DNA of 44,618 nt from Moorella mulderi DSM 14980 (GCF_001594015.1 NZ_LTBC01000017.1:1-44618), one strand, 5' to 3'. Counted from the stretch's first letter, positions 8,888 through 20,000 are shown. Notes: generated by a model from the sequence alone, not told the origin. Numbers and translations: made by a program.

Positions 8888-11800
8888 ATGACCAGTGCAG
8901 GCGAGAAGCGCCGCTGGACGGAGGAACAGCTGGCCGCCATCCGGGCGCGCCGGGCCAACCTCTTAGTGGCTGCCGCCGCCGGGGCCGGCAAGACGGCCGT
9001 CCTGGTGGAACGCATTATCCAGCGCCTGACGGATCCGGAAGCACCCGTCAGCCTGGAAAACCTGCTGGTGGTAACCTTTACCGAGGCCGCCGCTGCCGAG
9101 ATGCGCCAGCGGATAGGGGCCGCCCTGGAAGCGGCCGTCGCCCGGCAGCCGGAAAATGAGGCCCTGCGGCGCCAGCTCCTGCTGTTGAACCGCGCCCACA
9201 TCAGCACCATCCACTCCTTTTGCCTCTGGGTCGTGCGTACCTATTTTTACCGCCTGGACCTCGACCCGGGCTTCCGGGTCATGGACCCGGCCGAGGCCGA
9301 CCTCCTGCAGTTGGAGGTAATGGACCAGGTACTGGAAGAATGCTTTGCCGCCGAGCCCGGGGGTGGACCCATTACCGGCCTGGCCGACAGTTTAGGCGGC
9401 CGCGGCGATGCCAACCTGGTGGAGCTGGTGTTAAAGGTCTGGGAGTTTACCAGGAGCCTCCCCTGGCCGGAGGCTTGGCTGGAGGAAGCGGTGGCAGCCT
9501 ATCGTGTGCCTGCCGGTACTCCCCTGGAATCTCTCCCCTGGTACCGGGAAATCAAAGAAGTAATTGCCTTGCGGCTGCAGGAAGCGGCCTTTTACCTCCG
9601 TGAGGCCATGAGGGTGGCCGCCAGCCCCGGCGGTCCGGCCATCTACCTGGACAACCTGGAAAGGGAGGAAAGCCAGGTGGCCGGCCTCCTGGCCGGGCTG
9701 GACTGCCTTACATGGAACCAGGTGTGTGAGCGCCTGACGGCCTTTAGTTTCGGGAGGCTGAAGGCCGTCCGGGGCGGGAGCGTGGATGAAAGGCTGAAAG
9801 AAAAGGCCACCGGGTACCGGGACCAGGCGAAAAAGCTGCTCAAAGAGTTGCAGGAAGAATTCTGCCGCGATGAAGCTGCCATCAGGGCCGAACTGGAGCG
9901 AGCCGGGGAACTGGTTGTAGCCTTGGTAGAGGTGGTCCGCCGCTTTGACGCGGCCTTCAGGGAGCTGAAACGCCGCCGCGGCCTGGTGGACTTCGGCGAC
10001 CTGGAGCACCTGTGCCTGCAGGTCCTCCTGGACCCGGAAGCCCGGCCCGGCGAGCTGCGGCCCTCGGCATTAGCCCTGGAACTGCGCCAGCGTTTTGAAG
10101 AGGTACTGGTGGACGAGTACCAGGACATCAACAGCATCCAGGACGCCATCCTGGCCCTGGTTTCCCGCCAGGAAGTAATCTCCCCCTGTGACGGCCCTGG
10201 CCAGGCTTCCGGCCAGGGGACAGCCCTGCCGGCTGCCGCGGCCCCCAATCTCTTCATGGTAGGCGATGTCAAGCAGAGCATTTACCGCTTCCGCCTGGCC
10301 AACCCGGAGCTTTTCCTGGCTAAATACCGCCAGTACCAGGAAAGGGAAGGGGAGTTAAATCGCCGCATCCTCCTTAAGGCCAATTTCCGCAGCCGCCAGG
10401 GGATAGTTGATGGGGTAAACTTTATCTTCCGCCAGGTCTTTTCTCCTTTGGTGGGGGAACTGGATTATGACGCCGCTGCGGCCTTAGTTAGCCGGGCCGG
10501 CTACCCGGAACACCCGGCGGCCGCAACGCCGGCGATAGAAGTTTACCTCCAGGAAAGGCAGGCGGGAGGCGATGGCGAGGTAGCACCTGGAGAAGAAACG
10601 CCAGGGGCAGGGGAAGGAACGGTAGCCCCGTTAGAGACGGCGGCCGGCGGCGGGGAAGCAGCCGCCGCGGGTGTGGCGGCCGGGCAATTGGACCCGGAAG
10701 ATTTATCGGCCCTGGAGCGGGAGGCGTGGCTCGTGGCCCGGCGCATCCGGCAGCTGGTCCAGGGAACACCGGAACGGCCCGGGCCGGAATGCCAGGTCTG
10801 GGACCCGGAAAGGCAGGCCTACCGGGATGTAACCTACCGGGATATAGTCATCCTGCTGCGGGCCACGCAAGACCGGGCGCCGGTATTTATAGAAGTCCTG
10901 CAGCAGTATGACATACCGGCCTACGCCGACCTGGGTAGCGGTTACTTTGCCGCCACGGAAGTGGAAACCATCCTCTCCCTGCTGCGGGTAATCGACAACC
11001 CCCACCAGGATATCCCCCTGGCGGCTGTGCTGCGCTCCCCCCTGGTGGGGCTGACGGCCGGGGAACTGGCACGCATCCGCCTGGCGGCCCCCGGGGAAGA
11101 TTTCTTTACCGCCGTCGTGAAGGCCGCCGGAGCCGGGGAGGAGCAGCGTGTGACGGCTAATGACTGCTCTGGGGATTCTGGCCTGGGTTTAGGGGCTATT
11201 TCTCCGTATGCCGGCGAATTGCCCGGCCGGAACTCCTGTTCCCCAGCAGGTGGTGTCCAGCCTCCCTGTACCTCAGCAGGAGGGGACCTGCCTCCTTCTT
11301 CCAGGGCAGAAAGGGAAGAGGGAGATGCCGCCCGGGAAAAGGACCTGGCCGCCCGCCTGCGCGGCTTTTTAGCCCGCCTGGACAGGTGGCGGACCATGGC
11401 CCGCCGCCAGCCCCTGGGGGACCTCATCTGGCAGCTGTACCGGGAGACAGGATACCTGGAGTTCGTGGGCGGCCTGCCGGGAGGCGCCCAGCGCCAGGCG
11501 AACCTGCGCGCCCTCCTGGACCGGGCGCGCCAGTTTGAAGGTTTTGCCCGCCACGGCCTGTTTCGCTTTTTGCGTTTTATCGAACGGCTGCAGCAGAATG
11601 AAGGCGACCTGGGCACGGCCCGGGCCCTGGGGGAAAAGGAAAACGTCGTTCGCATTATGAGCATCCATAAAGCCAAGGGGCTGGAGTTCCCGGTGGTGAT
11701 TGTGGCCGACCTGGGTAAAGGCTTTAACTTCCAGGATCTTTCCGGGGATGTTCTCCTCCACGGCAAGCTGGGCCTGGCGCCTCTCTACCTGGATGCTGCC

Positions 11801-13054
11801 GCCGGCATTAAGTATCCGACTTTGCCCTACCTGGCGGCAGCCCACCGCCTGCGCCTGGAAGCCTTAAGCGAAGAGGTCCGCATCTTCTATGTCGCTTTGA
11901 CCCGGGCCCGGGAGAAACTCATCCTGGTGGGCTCGGCCAGGAATTTGCCCCGCCAGGCGGAAATCTGGTGCACCGGCCTGTACGCCGCTGGCGAGCAGTT
12001 ACCTCCCATGCTCATGGCCCGGGCGAGAAACCCCCTGGACTGGCTGGCTGCTGCCCTGGCCCGGCATGTCCACGGCGCACCTTTGCGGCAACTGGCCGGA
12101 GTAGACAGGGGCTATCTCCTGGATGACCCGTCCTGCTGGCAGCTAGAGGTGTTAAGAGAACCTGTACTCCTTGAAACGGGTCCAGGGGCTCAGGTCTCTC
12201 CGGGAGTATTACCTCCAGGGCGGAACGTTGCTGCCGGCGTGGCCGGCGCTGCAGGGACTGTGTCCGCAACTACCGGCGATGGGCCGGGCGGTTCGGGTGT
12301 TCCGGATGAACCTGGGACCAGGGGCGAAACTGGCCACACCTGGCTGCGGCAGGAGGTGGCCCGGCGCCTCTCCTGGGTGTACCCGTGGCTGCCCCTGACC
12401 ACCCTGCCGGTTAAACTGGCCGTTACCGACCTGAAGCGGCGCTTTGATGTCTTTAACGAGGGCGATACCCCTCTACGACCCGGCGGTAACGGTTTTACCC
12501 GGCGGCCGGTCTTTCTCCAGGAGCAGCAGGGCCTGACGGCTGCCGAGCGCGGTACCGCCACCCACCTGGTCCTGCAGCACGTCGACCTCAGCCGGGCGGT
12601 GACAGGGGAAAGCCTGGCCGGGCTGTTGCAGGAACTGGTAGAGCGGGAGATCCTGACACCGGAACAGGCGGCCGCCGTCGATACCGGCGCCATCGTAACC
12701 TTTTTTGCCAGCCCCCTGGGGCAGCGCCTCCTGGCCCGGCCCGGTAAAGTAAAGCGGGAACTCCCCTTCTCCCTGGCCGTACCCGCCGGCGAGCTCTATC
12801 CCGGCCTGCCGCCGGCTATGGCCTCCGGCGAGGCAATCCTGGTCCAGGGGATCATCGACTGCCTGGTAGACGAGGAAGACGGCTTTTTGCTCCTGGACTT
12901 CAAGACGGGCCGAATCCCCTCCGACCCCCTGGCCGCCTACCGGGAGCAGGTGCAATTGTACGCCCGGGCAGTATCAATTATCTTTAAACGTGATGTCAAG
13001 GAAGCCTACCTTTATTTCCTTGATGGAGGTGTAGAATTTAAGGTAATCGGGTAG
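8888..13054 (+). CDS. addA: AddA, ATP-dependent helicase-nuclease subunit A
   Basis: UvrD-like helicase plus nuclease subunit of AddAB. Start ATG 8888 is chosen over GTG 8879 because AGAAGGTG lies 6-7 nt before it. Superfamily 1 motifs appear in order: Walker A AAAGAGKT (29-36), STIHSFC, DEYQD (409-413), GDVKQSIYRFR, ANFRSR, MSIHKAKGLEF, and VALTRAREKL. The C-terminal nuclease has LLLDFKTGR (D1337, K1339). At 1388 residues it is longer than the roughly 1230-1250 usual. The excess is in low-complexity Gly/Ala/Pro/Ser-rich inserts near residues 430-450, 555-600, 750-815 and 1095-1155, which interrupt between conserved blocks without breaking the frame. It forms an operon with addB. Confidence 0.93.
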   Translation: MTSAGEKRRWTEEQLAAIRARRANLLVAAAAGAGKTAVLVERIIQRLTDPEAPVSLENLLVVTFTEAAAAEMRQRIGAALEAAVARQPENEALRRQLLLLNRAHISTIHSFCLWVVRTYFYRLDLDPGFRVMDPAEADLLQLEVMDQVLEECFAAEPGGGPITGLADSLGGRGDANLVELVLKVWEFTRSLPWPEAWLEEAVAAYRVPAGTPLESLPWYREIKEVIALRLQEAAFYLREAMRVAASPGGPAIYLDNLEREESQVAGLLAGLDCLTWNQVCERLTAFSFGRLKAVRGGSVDERLKEKATGYRDQAKKLLKELQEEFCRDEAAIRAELERAGELVVALVEVVRRFDAAFRELKRRRGLVDFGDLEHLCLQVLLDPEARPGELRPSALALELRQRFEEVLVDEYQDINSIQDAILALVSRQEVISPCDGPGQASGQGTALPAAAAPNLFMVGDVKQSIYRFRLANPELFLAKYRQYQEREGELNRRILLKANFRSRQGIVDGVNFIFRQVFSPLVGELDYDAAAALVSRAGYPEHPAAATPAIEVYLQERQAGGDGEVAPGEETPGAGEGTVAPLETAAGGGEAAAAGVAAGQLDPEDLSALEREAWLVARRIRQLVQGTPERPGPECQVWDPERQAYRDVTYRDIVILLRATQDRAPVFIEVLQQYDIPAYADLGSGYFAATEVETILSLLRVIDNPHQDIPLAAVLRSPLVGLTAGELARIRLAAPGEDFFTAVVKAAGAGEEQRVTANDCSGDSGLGLGAISPYAGELPGRNSCSPAGGVQPPCTSAGGDLPPSSRAEREEGDAAREKDLAARLRGFLARLDRWRTMARRQPLGDLIWQLYRETGYLEFVGGLPGGAQRQANLRALLDRARQFEGFARHGLFRFLRFIERLQQNEGDLGTARALGEKENVVRIMSIHKAKGLEFPVVIVADLGKGFNFQDLSGDVLLHGKLGLAPLYLDAAAGIKYPTLPYLAAAHRLRLEALSEEVRIFYVALTRAREKLILVGSARNLPRQAEIWCTGLYAAGEQLPPMLMARARNPLDWLAAALARHVHGAPLRQLAGVDRGYLLDDPSCWQLEVLREPVLLETGPGAQVSPGVLPPGRNVAAGVAGAAGTVSATTGDGPGGSGVPDEPGTRGETGHTWLRQEVARRLSWVYPWLPLTTLPVKLAVTDLKRRFDVFNEGDTPLRPGGNGFTRRPVFLQEQQGLTAAERGTATHLVLQHVDLSRAVTGESLAGLLQELVEREILTPEQAAAVDTGAIVTFFASPLGQRLLARPGKVKRELPFSLAVPAGELYPGLPPAMASGEAILVQGIIDCLVDEEDGFLLLDFKTGRIPSDPLAAYREQVQLYARAVSIIFKRDVKEAYLYFLDGGVEFKVIG

Positions 13055-13090
13055 GAATTTTGCCTGCTGGCGTCGAATACTCGCCTTACT

Positions 13091-14482
13091 ATGAGCAAGC
13101 AAATATCCAGGCGCCAGTTTTTATTAGGTACCGGTTCCCTGATGGCCCTGGGCTACCTATCCTGGCTGGGGTTGATACCAAGGGCAATGCCGGCTGCTGG
13201 CAATAAACCTCAGCCCGCGGAGCCAGCCCCGACCGGGCAGGTCCCGCCTTTACCGGAGCCAGTAGTCTGCGATTATGTTTTCCGTCACGGCCTGATCATC
13301 GATGGTAGCGGAGATAAAGCCTACCCCGGCGATCTTGGTATCAAAGGCAAGCAAATCGCCGCCGTGGGGGACTTCCAGGCCGCACCGGGGGCGGTAGAAA
13401 TAGATGCCCGGGGGCTGGTCCTTAGCCCCGGCTTTATTGATCTCCATACCCATACGGAAGCTTATCTGGGCAGCGGGGGTAGGGGAGAAATGTTCCTCCT
13501 CCAGGGGGTAACGACCCACCTGGGCGGCAACTGCGGCACTTCGGTGGCCAGGGCCGGCGACTTTCTGGCCGGTATTAACAAGCTGGCCCTTAATCTGGGG
13601 ATCCTGGCGGGGTACAAAAACTTGAGGCAGGCAACAGTAGCCAGGGAAGGGCGGCCCGCCGGGGCCAGAGAAGTGGCAGCCATGCAGCAAAAACTGGCCA
13701 CGGCCCTGCAGGAAGGAGCCTTTGGCCTGTCAGTGGGTCTGGAATACTGGCCCCAGTCCCTGGCCACGACGCAGGAGCTAATTGACCTGTGCCAGGTACT
13801 GAAGGAATACGGCGGTTTTTATGCCACCCATATTCGCAGCGAAGGGGACCAGGTCTTCAAAGCTGTAGAAGAAGCAATAGAGATCGGGCAGCAAGCAGGT
13901 ATACCGGTACAGTATTCCCATATCAAAACTGCCGGCCGGCGCAACTGGGGTAAAATGAAACAGGTCTTAAGCCTGCTAGATGGTGCCCGGCAGGGAGGCC
14001 TGGATATTACCGCCGATGTATATGGCTATACCTTTTCCAGCTGGGATGTGGGCAGCGGCCGAAATTCTATCCATGAAGAAGACCTGCTGCTGGCCCTGCA
14101 GCACCCGTCGGTAATGATTGGCAGCGACAGCGGGCTGGATCTCCGGGGGCGGGCCATCCACCCGCGGGCATACGGCAACTACTCGCATATCCTGCGGCAC
14201 TACTGTTTAGATAAGGGATTTATCACCCTGGAAGAAGCTATCCACAAAATGACCCTCATGCCGGCCCGGCGTATGGGTCTAAAGGACCGCGGCCTGCTGG
14301 CACCCGGCTACAAAGCCGATGTGGTAGCCTTCGACGCGGGAACCATTGCCTCCCGGGCCACCCGGGCTAACCCCAACCAGCTGGCTACCGGGGTACGCTG
14401 GGTTCTGGTAAACGGCCAGGTAGCAGTAAAAGATGGACATGCTACAGGATGCTTTGCCGGGGAAGTCCTGCGGCGTAGATGA
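13091..14482 (+). CDS. Tat-exported amidohydrolase, N-acyl-D-amino-acid deacylase (D-aminoacylase) family
   Basis: Metal-dependent amidohydrolase, likely hydrolysing N-acyl-D-amino acids or a similar amide outside the membrane. The N-terminus SRRQFLLG followed by a hydrophobic segment and AxA-like region is a twin-arginine signal peptide. Then come the beta-sandwich start DGSGDKAYPGDLGI, the metal motif FIDLHTHTE, GGNCGTS (the D-aminoacylase cysteine position), GLEYWP, YATHIRSE, QYSHIK, and GSDSGLD, the late catalytic Asp. At 463 residues it is slightly shorter than most relatives (about 480-530) because the stretch before GSDSGLD is condensed. It lies 36 bp after addA, with no clear Shine-Dalgarno, and may be read from the addBA transcript. 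Substrate is not determinable from sequence. Confidence 0.75.
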   Translation: MSKQISRRQFLLGTGSLMALGYLSWLGLIPRAMPAAGNKPQPAEPAPTGQVPPLPEPVVCDYVFRHGLIIDGSGDKAYPGDLGIKGKQIAAVGDFQAAPGAVEIDARGLVLSPGFIDLHTHTEAYLGSGGRGEMFLLQGVTTHLGGNCGTSVARAGDFLAGINKLALNLGILAGYKNLRQATVAREGRPAGAREVAAMQQKLATALQEGAFGLSVGLEYWPQSLATTQELIDLCQVLKEYGGFYATHIRSEGDQVFKAVEEAIEIGQQAGIPVQYSHIKTAGRRNWGKMKQVLSLLDGARQGGLDITADVYGYTFSSWDVGSGRNSIHEEDLLLALQHPSVMIGSDSGLDLRGRAIHPRAYGNYSHILRHYCLDKGFITLEEAIHKMTLMPARRMGLKDRGLLAPGYKADVVAFDAGTIASRATRANPNQLATGVRWVLVNGQVAVKDGHATGCFAGEVLRRR

Positions 14483-14939
14483 AGCGTTTCATAAGCCGGT
14501 TTCTGGTGCTGGTAGGTAGAGTCTCCGCCAGCAGTAAAAGGGGCTGGGCCTTCAGCAAGGGAGGTCTGGGAGCATTTCCGCGCGTCAAGTTCAAGCGCGA
14601 ATGGACGAGGCGAGTTTATTTATATTTAATCGTGAAAACAGGCACAAAAGCGGAATTGATGTGGAGGAAAAGCGGAGAAATAGCGGGGGATAGAGGGTTA
14701 AGTATAACTTAATCCGAACTTTTCCTTTAGAAATGGTGGATGCCGGGTTTTTTATCTTTGCGGATAAAAACGGCGGAATATAACTTGTATCAAGAGGACT
14801 TCCAGGTACGGTGTCGAATAACATCCAAATAAGGCTATTATCTGCCCGGGTAGCCCTGTAGGCTTGCAAGGGGTTTCAGCGGGCAATTTTAATATCCAGC
14901 CATCGATAAACGGCCATCTTATTACCGGGGGCTGTCCGG
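14483..14939 (+). other. 457-bp gap before the Wadjet operon
   Basis: I see no convincing gene. A 77-codon frame (14479-14712) is Arg/Lys-rich with no ribosome-binding site or family resemblance. The gap contains a perfect inverted repeat TTAAGT-ATA-ACTTAA (14698-14712) and several AT-rich patches. These could hold the promoter and operator for jetABCD, but no sigma-A promoter with good spacing stands out. Confidence 0.4.
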
Positions 14940-16397
14940 ATGAAACTTTTCGAGGTGATACCGGAGCGCCTGTTCCAGGTTTTCAGCGGCCGGAACCGGT
15001 ATATTTACGCCGAGGCCCTGCTCCTCCTTTATGAGCAGTACCGGGTCAACCGCTTTGGCATCCAGTATGAGGTCATGCGGGATTTGATGCAGGAACTGAT
15101 CGAGAGCCAGGAGGAGGCCGGCCTGGTCTTCGAGGTGGAAGAGGAACAGGAGCAGGAGCCTGCTGCCGGCGGGCTGTTCGACGGCAACGGCGAGGACCTG
15201 GCCCGGTTGAAGGCCGGCGCCCTCTTGCGCCGCCTGGACAGGCTGAAGTGGATCCAGGTGGAAGTGCGTGAGAATTTCCGCCGCTACATCGTCCTGCCCC
15301 ACTACGCCAGCCGGTTGCTGGCCGTTTTCCAGGAATTATGCGAGAACCGTACCGTTGAGTACCAGCGCTTTGCCTTCGTTACCTACCAGCTCCTTTCCGG
15401 CGAGGAGGCCAGGCAGCGGCCCGGCTTTGCCATCCTGGAAGCCCACAGGATGACCCAGGAGTTCCTGGAGGAGCTGCGGGTGCTGGCCAACAATATGAAA
15501 TACCATATGGAGCAGGTGGTGGCAAAAACCTCTATCCAGGAGGTCCTGGACCACCATTTCGAAGAGTACAAGGCCCACATCATCGACCGCAGCTACCACC
15601 GCCTTAAGACTTCGGACCACGTTTCCCGTTACCGGCAGCGGATCCTGGCCACGGTCCAGGAGTGGCTCCTGGACCCGGAATGGCTGGCCCGGGCCGTGGA
15701 AGATGCCATGCGCAACGAGTTTTTTGCCAGCAGGGAAGAGGCGGCGGAGCAGCTGCGCCGCGCCCTCATGGACATTGAAGAGATCTACCGCGGCCTGGAC
15801 GAAATCTTTTACCAGATCGACCTGCGCCACAACCAGTACCTACGCGCCTCCTTTGAGCGGGCCCGCTATTTAAGCCAGCACAGCTCCGGCGTCGACCAGT
15901 ACCTGGCGCGGATCCTGGAATGGATGGCAGCAGGCATCAGGAGGGGCGACCTGCCGGCGGAAAATTGCCTGCCCGGCCTGTTCAACCTGATGCGCCTCAA
16001 TCAATTAAACGAGCAGTCCCTTTATACGCCGCGCCGGCGGCGGGCGCCCCACCGGCCGGAACCCCAAGTGGTGGTGGCTATCCCCGAGGAACTGAAAAGG
16101 CAGCTGCGGGAGCAGAACCTGCAGCGGGTGCGGCGGGCCATTACCAGGGATAAAATCCGCGCCTACGTCCTGGGCCGCCTGGGCGAGCGTCAGGAGATGG
16201 GCATCGAGGAGCTGGCGCCCACCAATATGGAAGAATTCCTGTACCTTCTCTACGTTTATCTTTACGGCTACGACGGCCTGGCCGGCTACCGGCTGGTGCC
16301 AAGGGGCGCCAACCGTATTCTCAATATCGGCGGCTATCGCTTTTATGACCGGCGGGTAGTGCGGGTGGATACGGGCAGGAAGCGGCGGGCCGTTTAA
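14940..16397 (+). CDS. jetA: Wadjet subunit JetA (DUF5716-type)
   Basis: First gene of a Wadjet anti-plasmid system. In such systems JetA is the kleisin-like subunit that joins JetB and the SMC-like JetC into a condensin-like complex recognising small circular DNA. The 485-residue protein begins KLFEVIPERLFQVFSGRNRY, which I recognise as the DUF5716 type of JetA. It continues as charged, helical sequence with winged-helix-like regions at both ends. Family placement rests on this N-terminus and the operon: JetB, JetC and JetD follow in the canonical order. The subtype is most likely type III, but that rests on memory of which DUF pairs with which subtype. Start ATG 14940 has a weak upstream GGGGGC. 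Confidence 0.85.
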   Translation: MKLFEVIPERLFQVFSGRNRYIYAEALLLLYEQYRVNRFGIQYEVMRDLMQELIESQEEAGLVFEVEEEQEQEPAAGGLFDGNGEDLARLKAGALLRRLDRLKWIQVEVRENFRRYIVLPHYASRLLAVFQELCENRTVEYQRFAFVTYQLLSGEEARQRPGFAILEAHRMTQEFLEELRVLANNMKYHMEQVVAKTSIQEVLDHHFEEYKAHIIDRSYHRLKTSDHVSRYRQRILATVQEWLLDPEWLARAVEDAMRNEFFASREEAAEQLRRALMDIEEIYRGLDEIFYQIDLRHNQYLRASFERARYLSQHSSGVDQYLARILEWMAAGIRRGDLPAENCLPGLFNLMRLNQLNEQSLYTPRRRRAPHRPEPQVVVAIPEELKRQLREQNLQRVRRAITRDKIRAYVLGRLGERQEMGIEELAPTNMEEFLYLLYVYLYGYDGLAGYRLVPRGANRILNIGGYRFYDRRVVRVDTGRKRRAV

Positions 16398-16457
16398 AGC
16401 TCCTGGCGGGGAAGGGGCGCTGCCTGTAAGACAGGAAGAGGCAAAGGGGGGGAACCG

Positions 16458-17072
16458 GTGCTTAACCTGGGGGAAAACCTCAGTGAACAGGAAGCAGGGC
16501 GGCTGCGGGAGGTCATCAACCGCCTGCTGGCCGTTAATTTTTTGAACAAGGAACAGGAGCGGGAGCATTACCTGGTGGCGCGGCGCCACCGCCAGGGCCT
16601 GGAGGAGTTTTTCCGCTTCCTCGGCTGGGAGATCGTCTTTGACGACCGCCACGAATGCCTTTTTGTCCTGTCCCCGGAGGCCGGCTGCCGGCGCAACCTG
16701 ACCCGGGAGGAGAGCATCTGGCTCCTGGTCTTGCGCCTCATCTACCAGGAAAAACGCCAGGGCCTTTCTTTGAGTGAGTTCCCGGTGACCACCCTCCACG
16801 AGATCCGGGCCAAGTATGAAGCCTTCCGCCTGCCCCTTTTCAACAAGACCAGGCTGCAGGAACTGGTGCGCCTGGGCACCCAGTACAAACTCCTGGAACC
16901 ACTGGATGACGACATCAGGTCCGACGATTGCGCCTTCCGCCTGTTCCATACCCTCCTTTACGCCGTCCAGGCGGATACGGTAGAGAAGCTGTACCAGAAG
17001 ATCGCCGGCTATGAACCGGAGAAAGAGGAGGGGTTGCTGGATGAAGTGGATGCGCCGCCTGCGGCTGATTAA
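16458..17072 (+). CDS. jetB: Wadjet subunit JetB
   Basis: A 204-residue protein in the JetB position (kleisin-interacting winged-helix subunit, analogous to MukE). GTG start at 16458 is preceded by an AAAGGGGGGG tract. The sequence has the regular helical pattern with RREVINRLLAVNFL-like opening, FFRFLGWEIVFD, and TREESIWLLVLRLIYQEKR, which fits a tandem winged-helix protein. Assignment is mostly from size and position between jetA and jetC. Its 3' end overlaps the jetC start by 32 bp, implying coupled translation and fixed stoichiometry. Confidence 0.8.
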   Translation: MLNLGENLSEQEAGRLREVINRLLAVNFLNKEQEREHYLVARRHRQGLEEFFRFLGWEIVFDDRHECLFVLSPEAGCRRNLTREESIWLLVLRLIYQEKRQGLSLSEFPVTTLHEIRAKYEAFRLPLFNKTRLQELVRLGTQYKLLEPLDDDIRSDDCAFRLFHTLLYAVQADTVEKLYQKIAGYEPEKEEGLLDEVDAPPAAD

Positions 17073-20000
17073 CTGGCACTATTTTTACGACGAAACCCTG
17101 GAGTTCGGCCGCCAGACCCTCATCGCCGGCCGCAACAGCGCCGGCAAGTCCACCATCATCGACGCCCTGCAGGTCCTCCTGGTGGCCAACCAGAGGCAGA
17201 TCCGCTTCAATTCGGCGGCCCACGACGAGGCCAAACGCTCCCTCATCAGCTACCTGCGGGGCAAAACCGGCGGGGACGAAAGGAAGTATTTGCGGGAAGG
17301 GGATTTTACCAGCTACATCGTCGCCGAGTTTTACGACCAGCAGAAGAGGGAAAACTTTGTCGTCGGCGTGGTGATGGACGTCTACGGCGACGATGCCATC
17401 GACGACGAATACTTTATCCTCGCCGGGGTGCAGCTGGCCGACCTGGATTTCTGGAGCCCGGCGGAACGCTGGAAAAACCGGGAGGAGTTTCACCGCTATT
17501 GTCAAAACCTGCCGGGACGCCATATCTTCGAGCGGAGCAAAACCGGCTACCAGAAGGCCCTCCTCAACCGCCTGGGCCAGGTAAGCGAACGCTTCTTCCC
17601 GGTTTTCGTCAAGGCCCTATCCTTTAAGCCCATCCATAACGTGCGGGATTTTGTCTACCAGTATATCCTGGATGAGAAGGAGCTGCAGCTGGACCTCCTG
17701 CGGCAGAACTTTGAAATCCACGAGCGCTACCAGGCGGAGCTGGAAGCTCTGGAAGAGCGCCGGGAGCAGTTGGAAGCTATCTGCCGCCAGTTCGAAACTT
17801 TTGCCCGGCTGCGGGATACGGTGGCCATCCAGGAATATGTCATCCGGGGCCTGAAGCACGCCCGGGAGGTGGAGCTGCGGGAACACCTGGAGGAGGAGAT
17901 ACGCTTCCTGGTAGCCGAGGTGGAACGCCTGGACCGGGAGCTGGACCTGGCGCGGGCCAGGCACCTGGAGGCCGGGCAGAAGGCCAGGGAGGCCTATCAG
18001 AAATGGCAGGGCCACCAGGCCAGGCAGCGGGAGCAGGAGTTAAAGGAAGGCCTGGCCCGTTTGGATAAGGAATTGCAGGAGCAGGAGGGACTGCTGGCGG
18101 TCCTGCGCCAGACCCTCGACCGGGAGAAGATCCTGCTGGCCGGCCTGCAGCAAATGGAAGGGGATGAATACTGGCAGTGGCAGCCGGGGGAGCAGGAGCG
18201 CCTGGGACTGGCCCTGGAGTTGCTGTCCGGCTTGGTTCCGGCCGGGGATGCTGATTGGGTACCCGGGGAAGATACCGTCGCCGCGGTGCGGGATACCGGT
18301 CTTTTCCTGGCCGGCCTGCACAGCCGCTGCGCCCGGGCCGCCGGCCGCCTGGAGGACCGGCTGGCCCAGCTGCAGCAGGAAAAAACGGAACTGGAGGGGC
18401 AGATCCGCGACCTGGAGAACAAGAAGCGGCCCTACCCCCCGCACGTCCTCAACTTGAAAAGGCTCCTGGAAGAGCGCTTGAACAGGCGCTCACCGGTCTG
18501 GATCTTCTGCGAAGAAATGGACCTGAAAGATGAAACCTGGCGGGACGCCGTGGAAGGGTATTTATATACCCAGCGCTTCGACCTGCTGGTGGAACCGCGG
18601 GTCTTTGCCGAAGCCTTGGCCATTTACGAAAGGGAAAAAGGGAAGCACCAGGTGGAAGGCGCCGGCCTGGTGGATACAGAGAAGGAGCAGAAGTACCTGG
18701 GTACAGCGCAGGAGGGTTCCCTGGCGGGGGAAATGGTAACGGCCAACCCGGTCATCCAGGCCCACATCGACCACCTCCTGGGCCGGGTCATGAAGGCCCG
18801 GGACGAGCAGGACCTGCGCCGTTACCGCACTGCCATCACCAGGACCTGCATGTCCTATCACAACCTGGTGGCCAGGCAGCTGGAAAAACACCGCTACGCC
18901 GTTCCCTACATCGGCGCCCGGGCCATTGCGCGCCAGTTAGAAATCAAGCGCCGGGAGCTGGCGGAGACGAAAGAACAGATAGAGGTACTGAAGGACAAGA
19001 GGGAGAAGCTGGCGGCCTGGCTGGAACGCCTGGCCGAAAAGAAGTCCCTTTACGCCGGCATCAGCGAGCAGCTGGACCTCCCGGCCCGCATCCGGCGCCT
19101 GCAGGAGGAACGGGCCGCCCTGGCCGCCGAACTGGAGCGGCTGGACCTGGGGGAAGTGGAGCGGTTAAAGGAGGAGTATTATTACTGGGAACGCCGGGGC
19201 AAAGAGCTACTGGATGAAGTCACCGAAATCAGCGGCCTTAAAAAAAGCCGCGAGAACGAGTTAAACCAGAAGCAGACAGAGCTTCACCTGCAGGAGACGA
19301 GGGTGCAGGAGGCCCTGGCCTTCTGGCAGTCCTGGCGGGAGCAGTACCCTGTTGAACTCCTGCCCCGGGCCGAGGAACGCTGGCGGGAGGTGGAGGGTCA
19401 GGACCTGCCCGTGACCAGCAAGCTGGTCAACTGGGAGAACAGCCAGAAGGGCAATATCACCAGGCGGGAGCAGGAGTTCCAGCGCCTGCGCGACTTGCGC
19501 CACGAGTACAACCTGCGCTACACCTACAACGCCGATCCCGGTGCCCCGGATAACGAAGCCTACCGGCCCTTGCTAGCGGAAATCGCCACGGTGGATATCC
19601 CCCGCTACCGGGAAAAGCTGGCCGAGGCCCTGAAGCAGTCGGAAGAGGAATTTAAATCCCATTTTATCTTCAAGCTCCGCGAGGCCATCGAAGCGGCGCG
19701 GCGGGATTTCAACGAACTCAACTACGCCCTGAAAAACTTCCCCTTCCACGAAGACCGCTACCACTTTGAGATTAAACCCAGCGAGAGGTACAGGCGTTTT
19801 TACGACGTGATCATGGACCCCGGGGTGATGGAGCAGGGCTCCCTTTTTGAGCTGCCCGAAGACGACCGGGCGGCCGTCCTCCACGAGCTCTTTGAGAAAC
19901 TCATCCGCGGCGAAGCCGGGGAATTGGAGGAGTTCACCGACTACCGCAACTACCTGGATTTCGATATCGTGGTCACCAGCGGTGAACACCGCTATTCCTT

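Noticed and set aside
14479-14712. 77-codon frame after the amidohydrolase gene
   Set aside because: No ribosome-binding site, unusual Arg/Trp-rich composition and no recognisable motif; more likely non-coding.
14813-14822. Spo0A-box-like TGTCGAA upstream of the Wadjet operon
   Set aside because: A single 7-mer is expected several times by chance in a window this size; no tandem partner.
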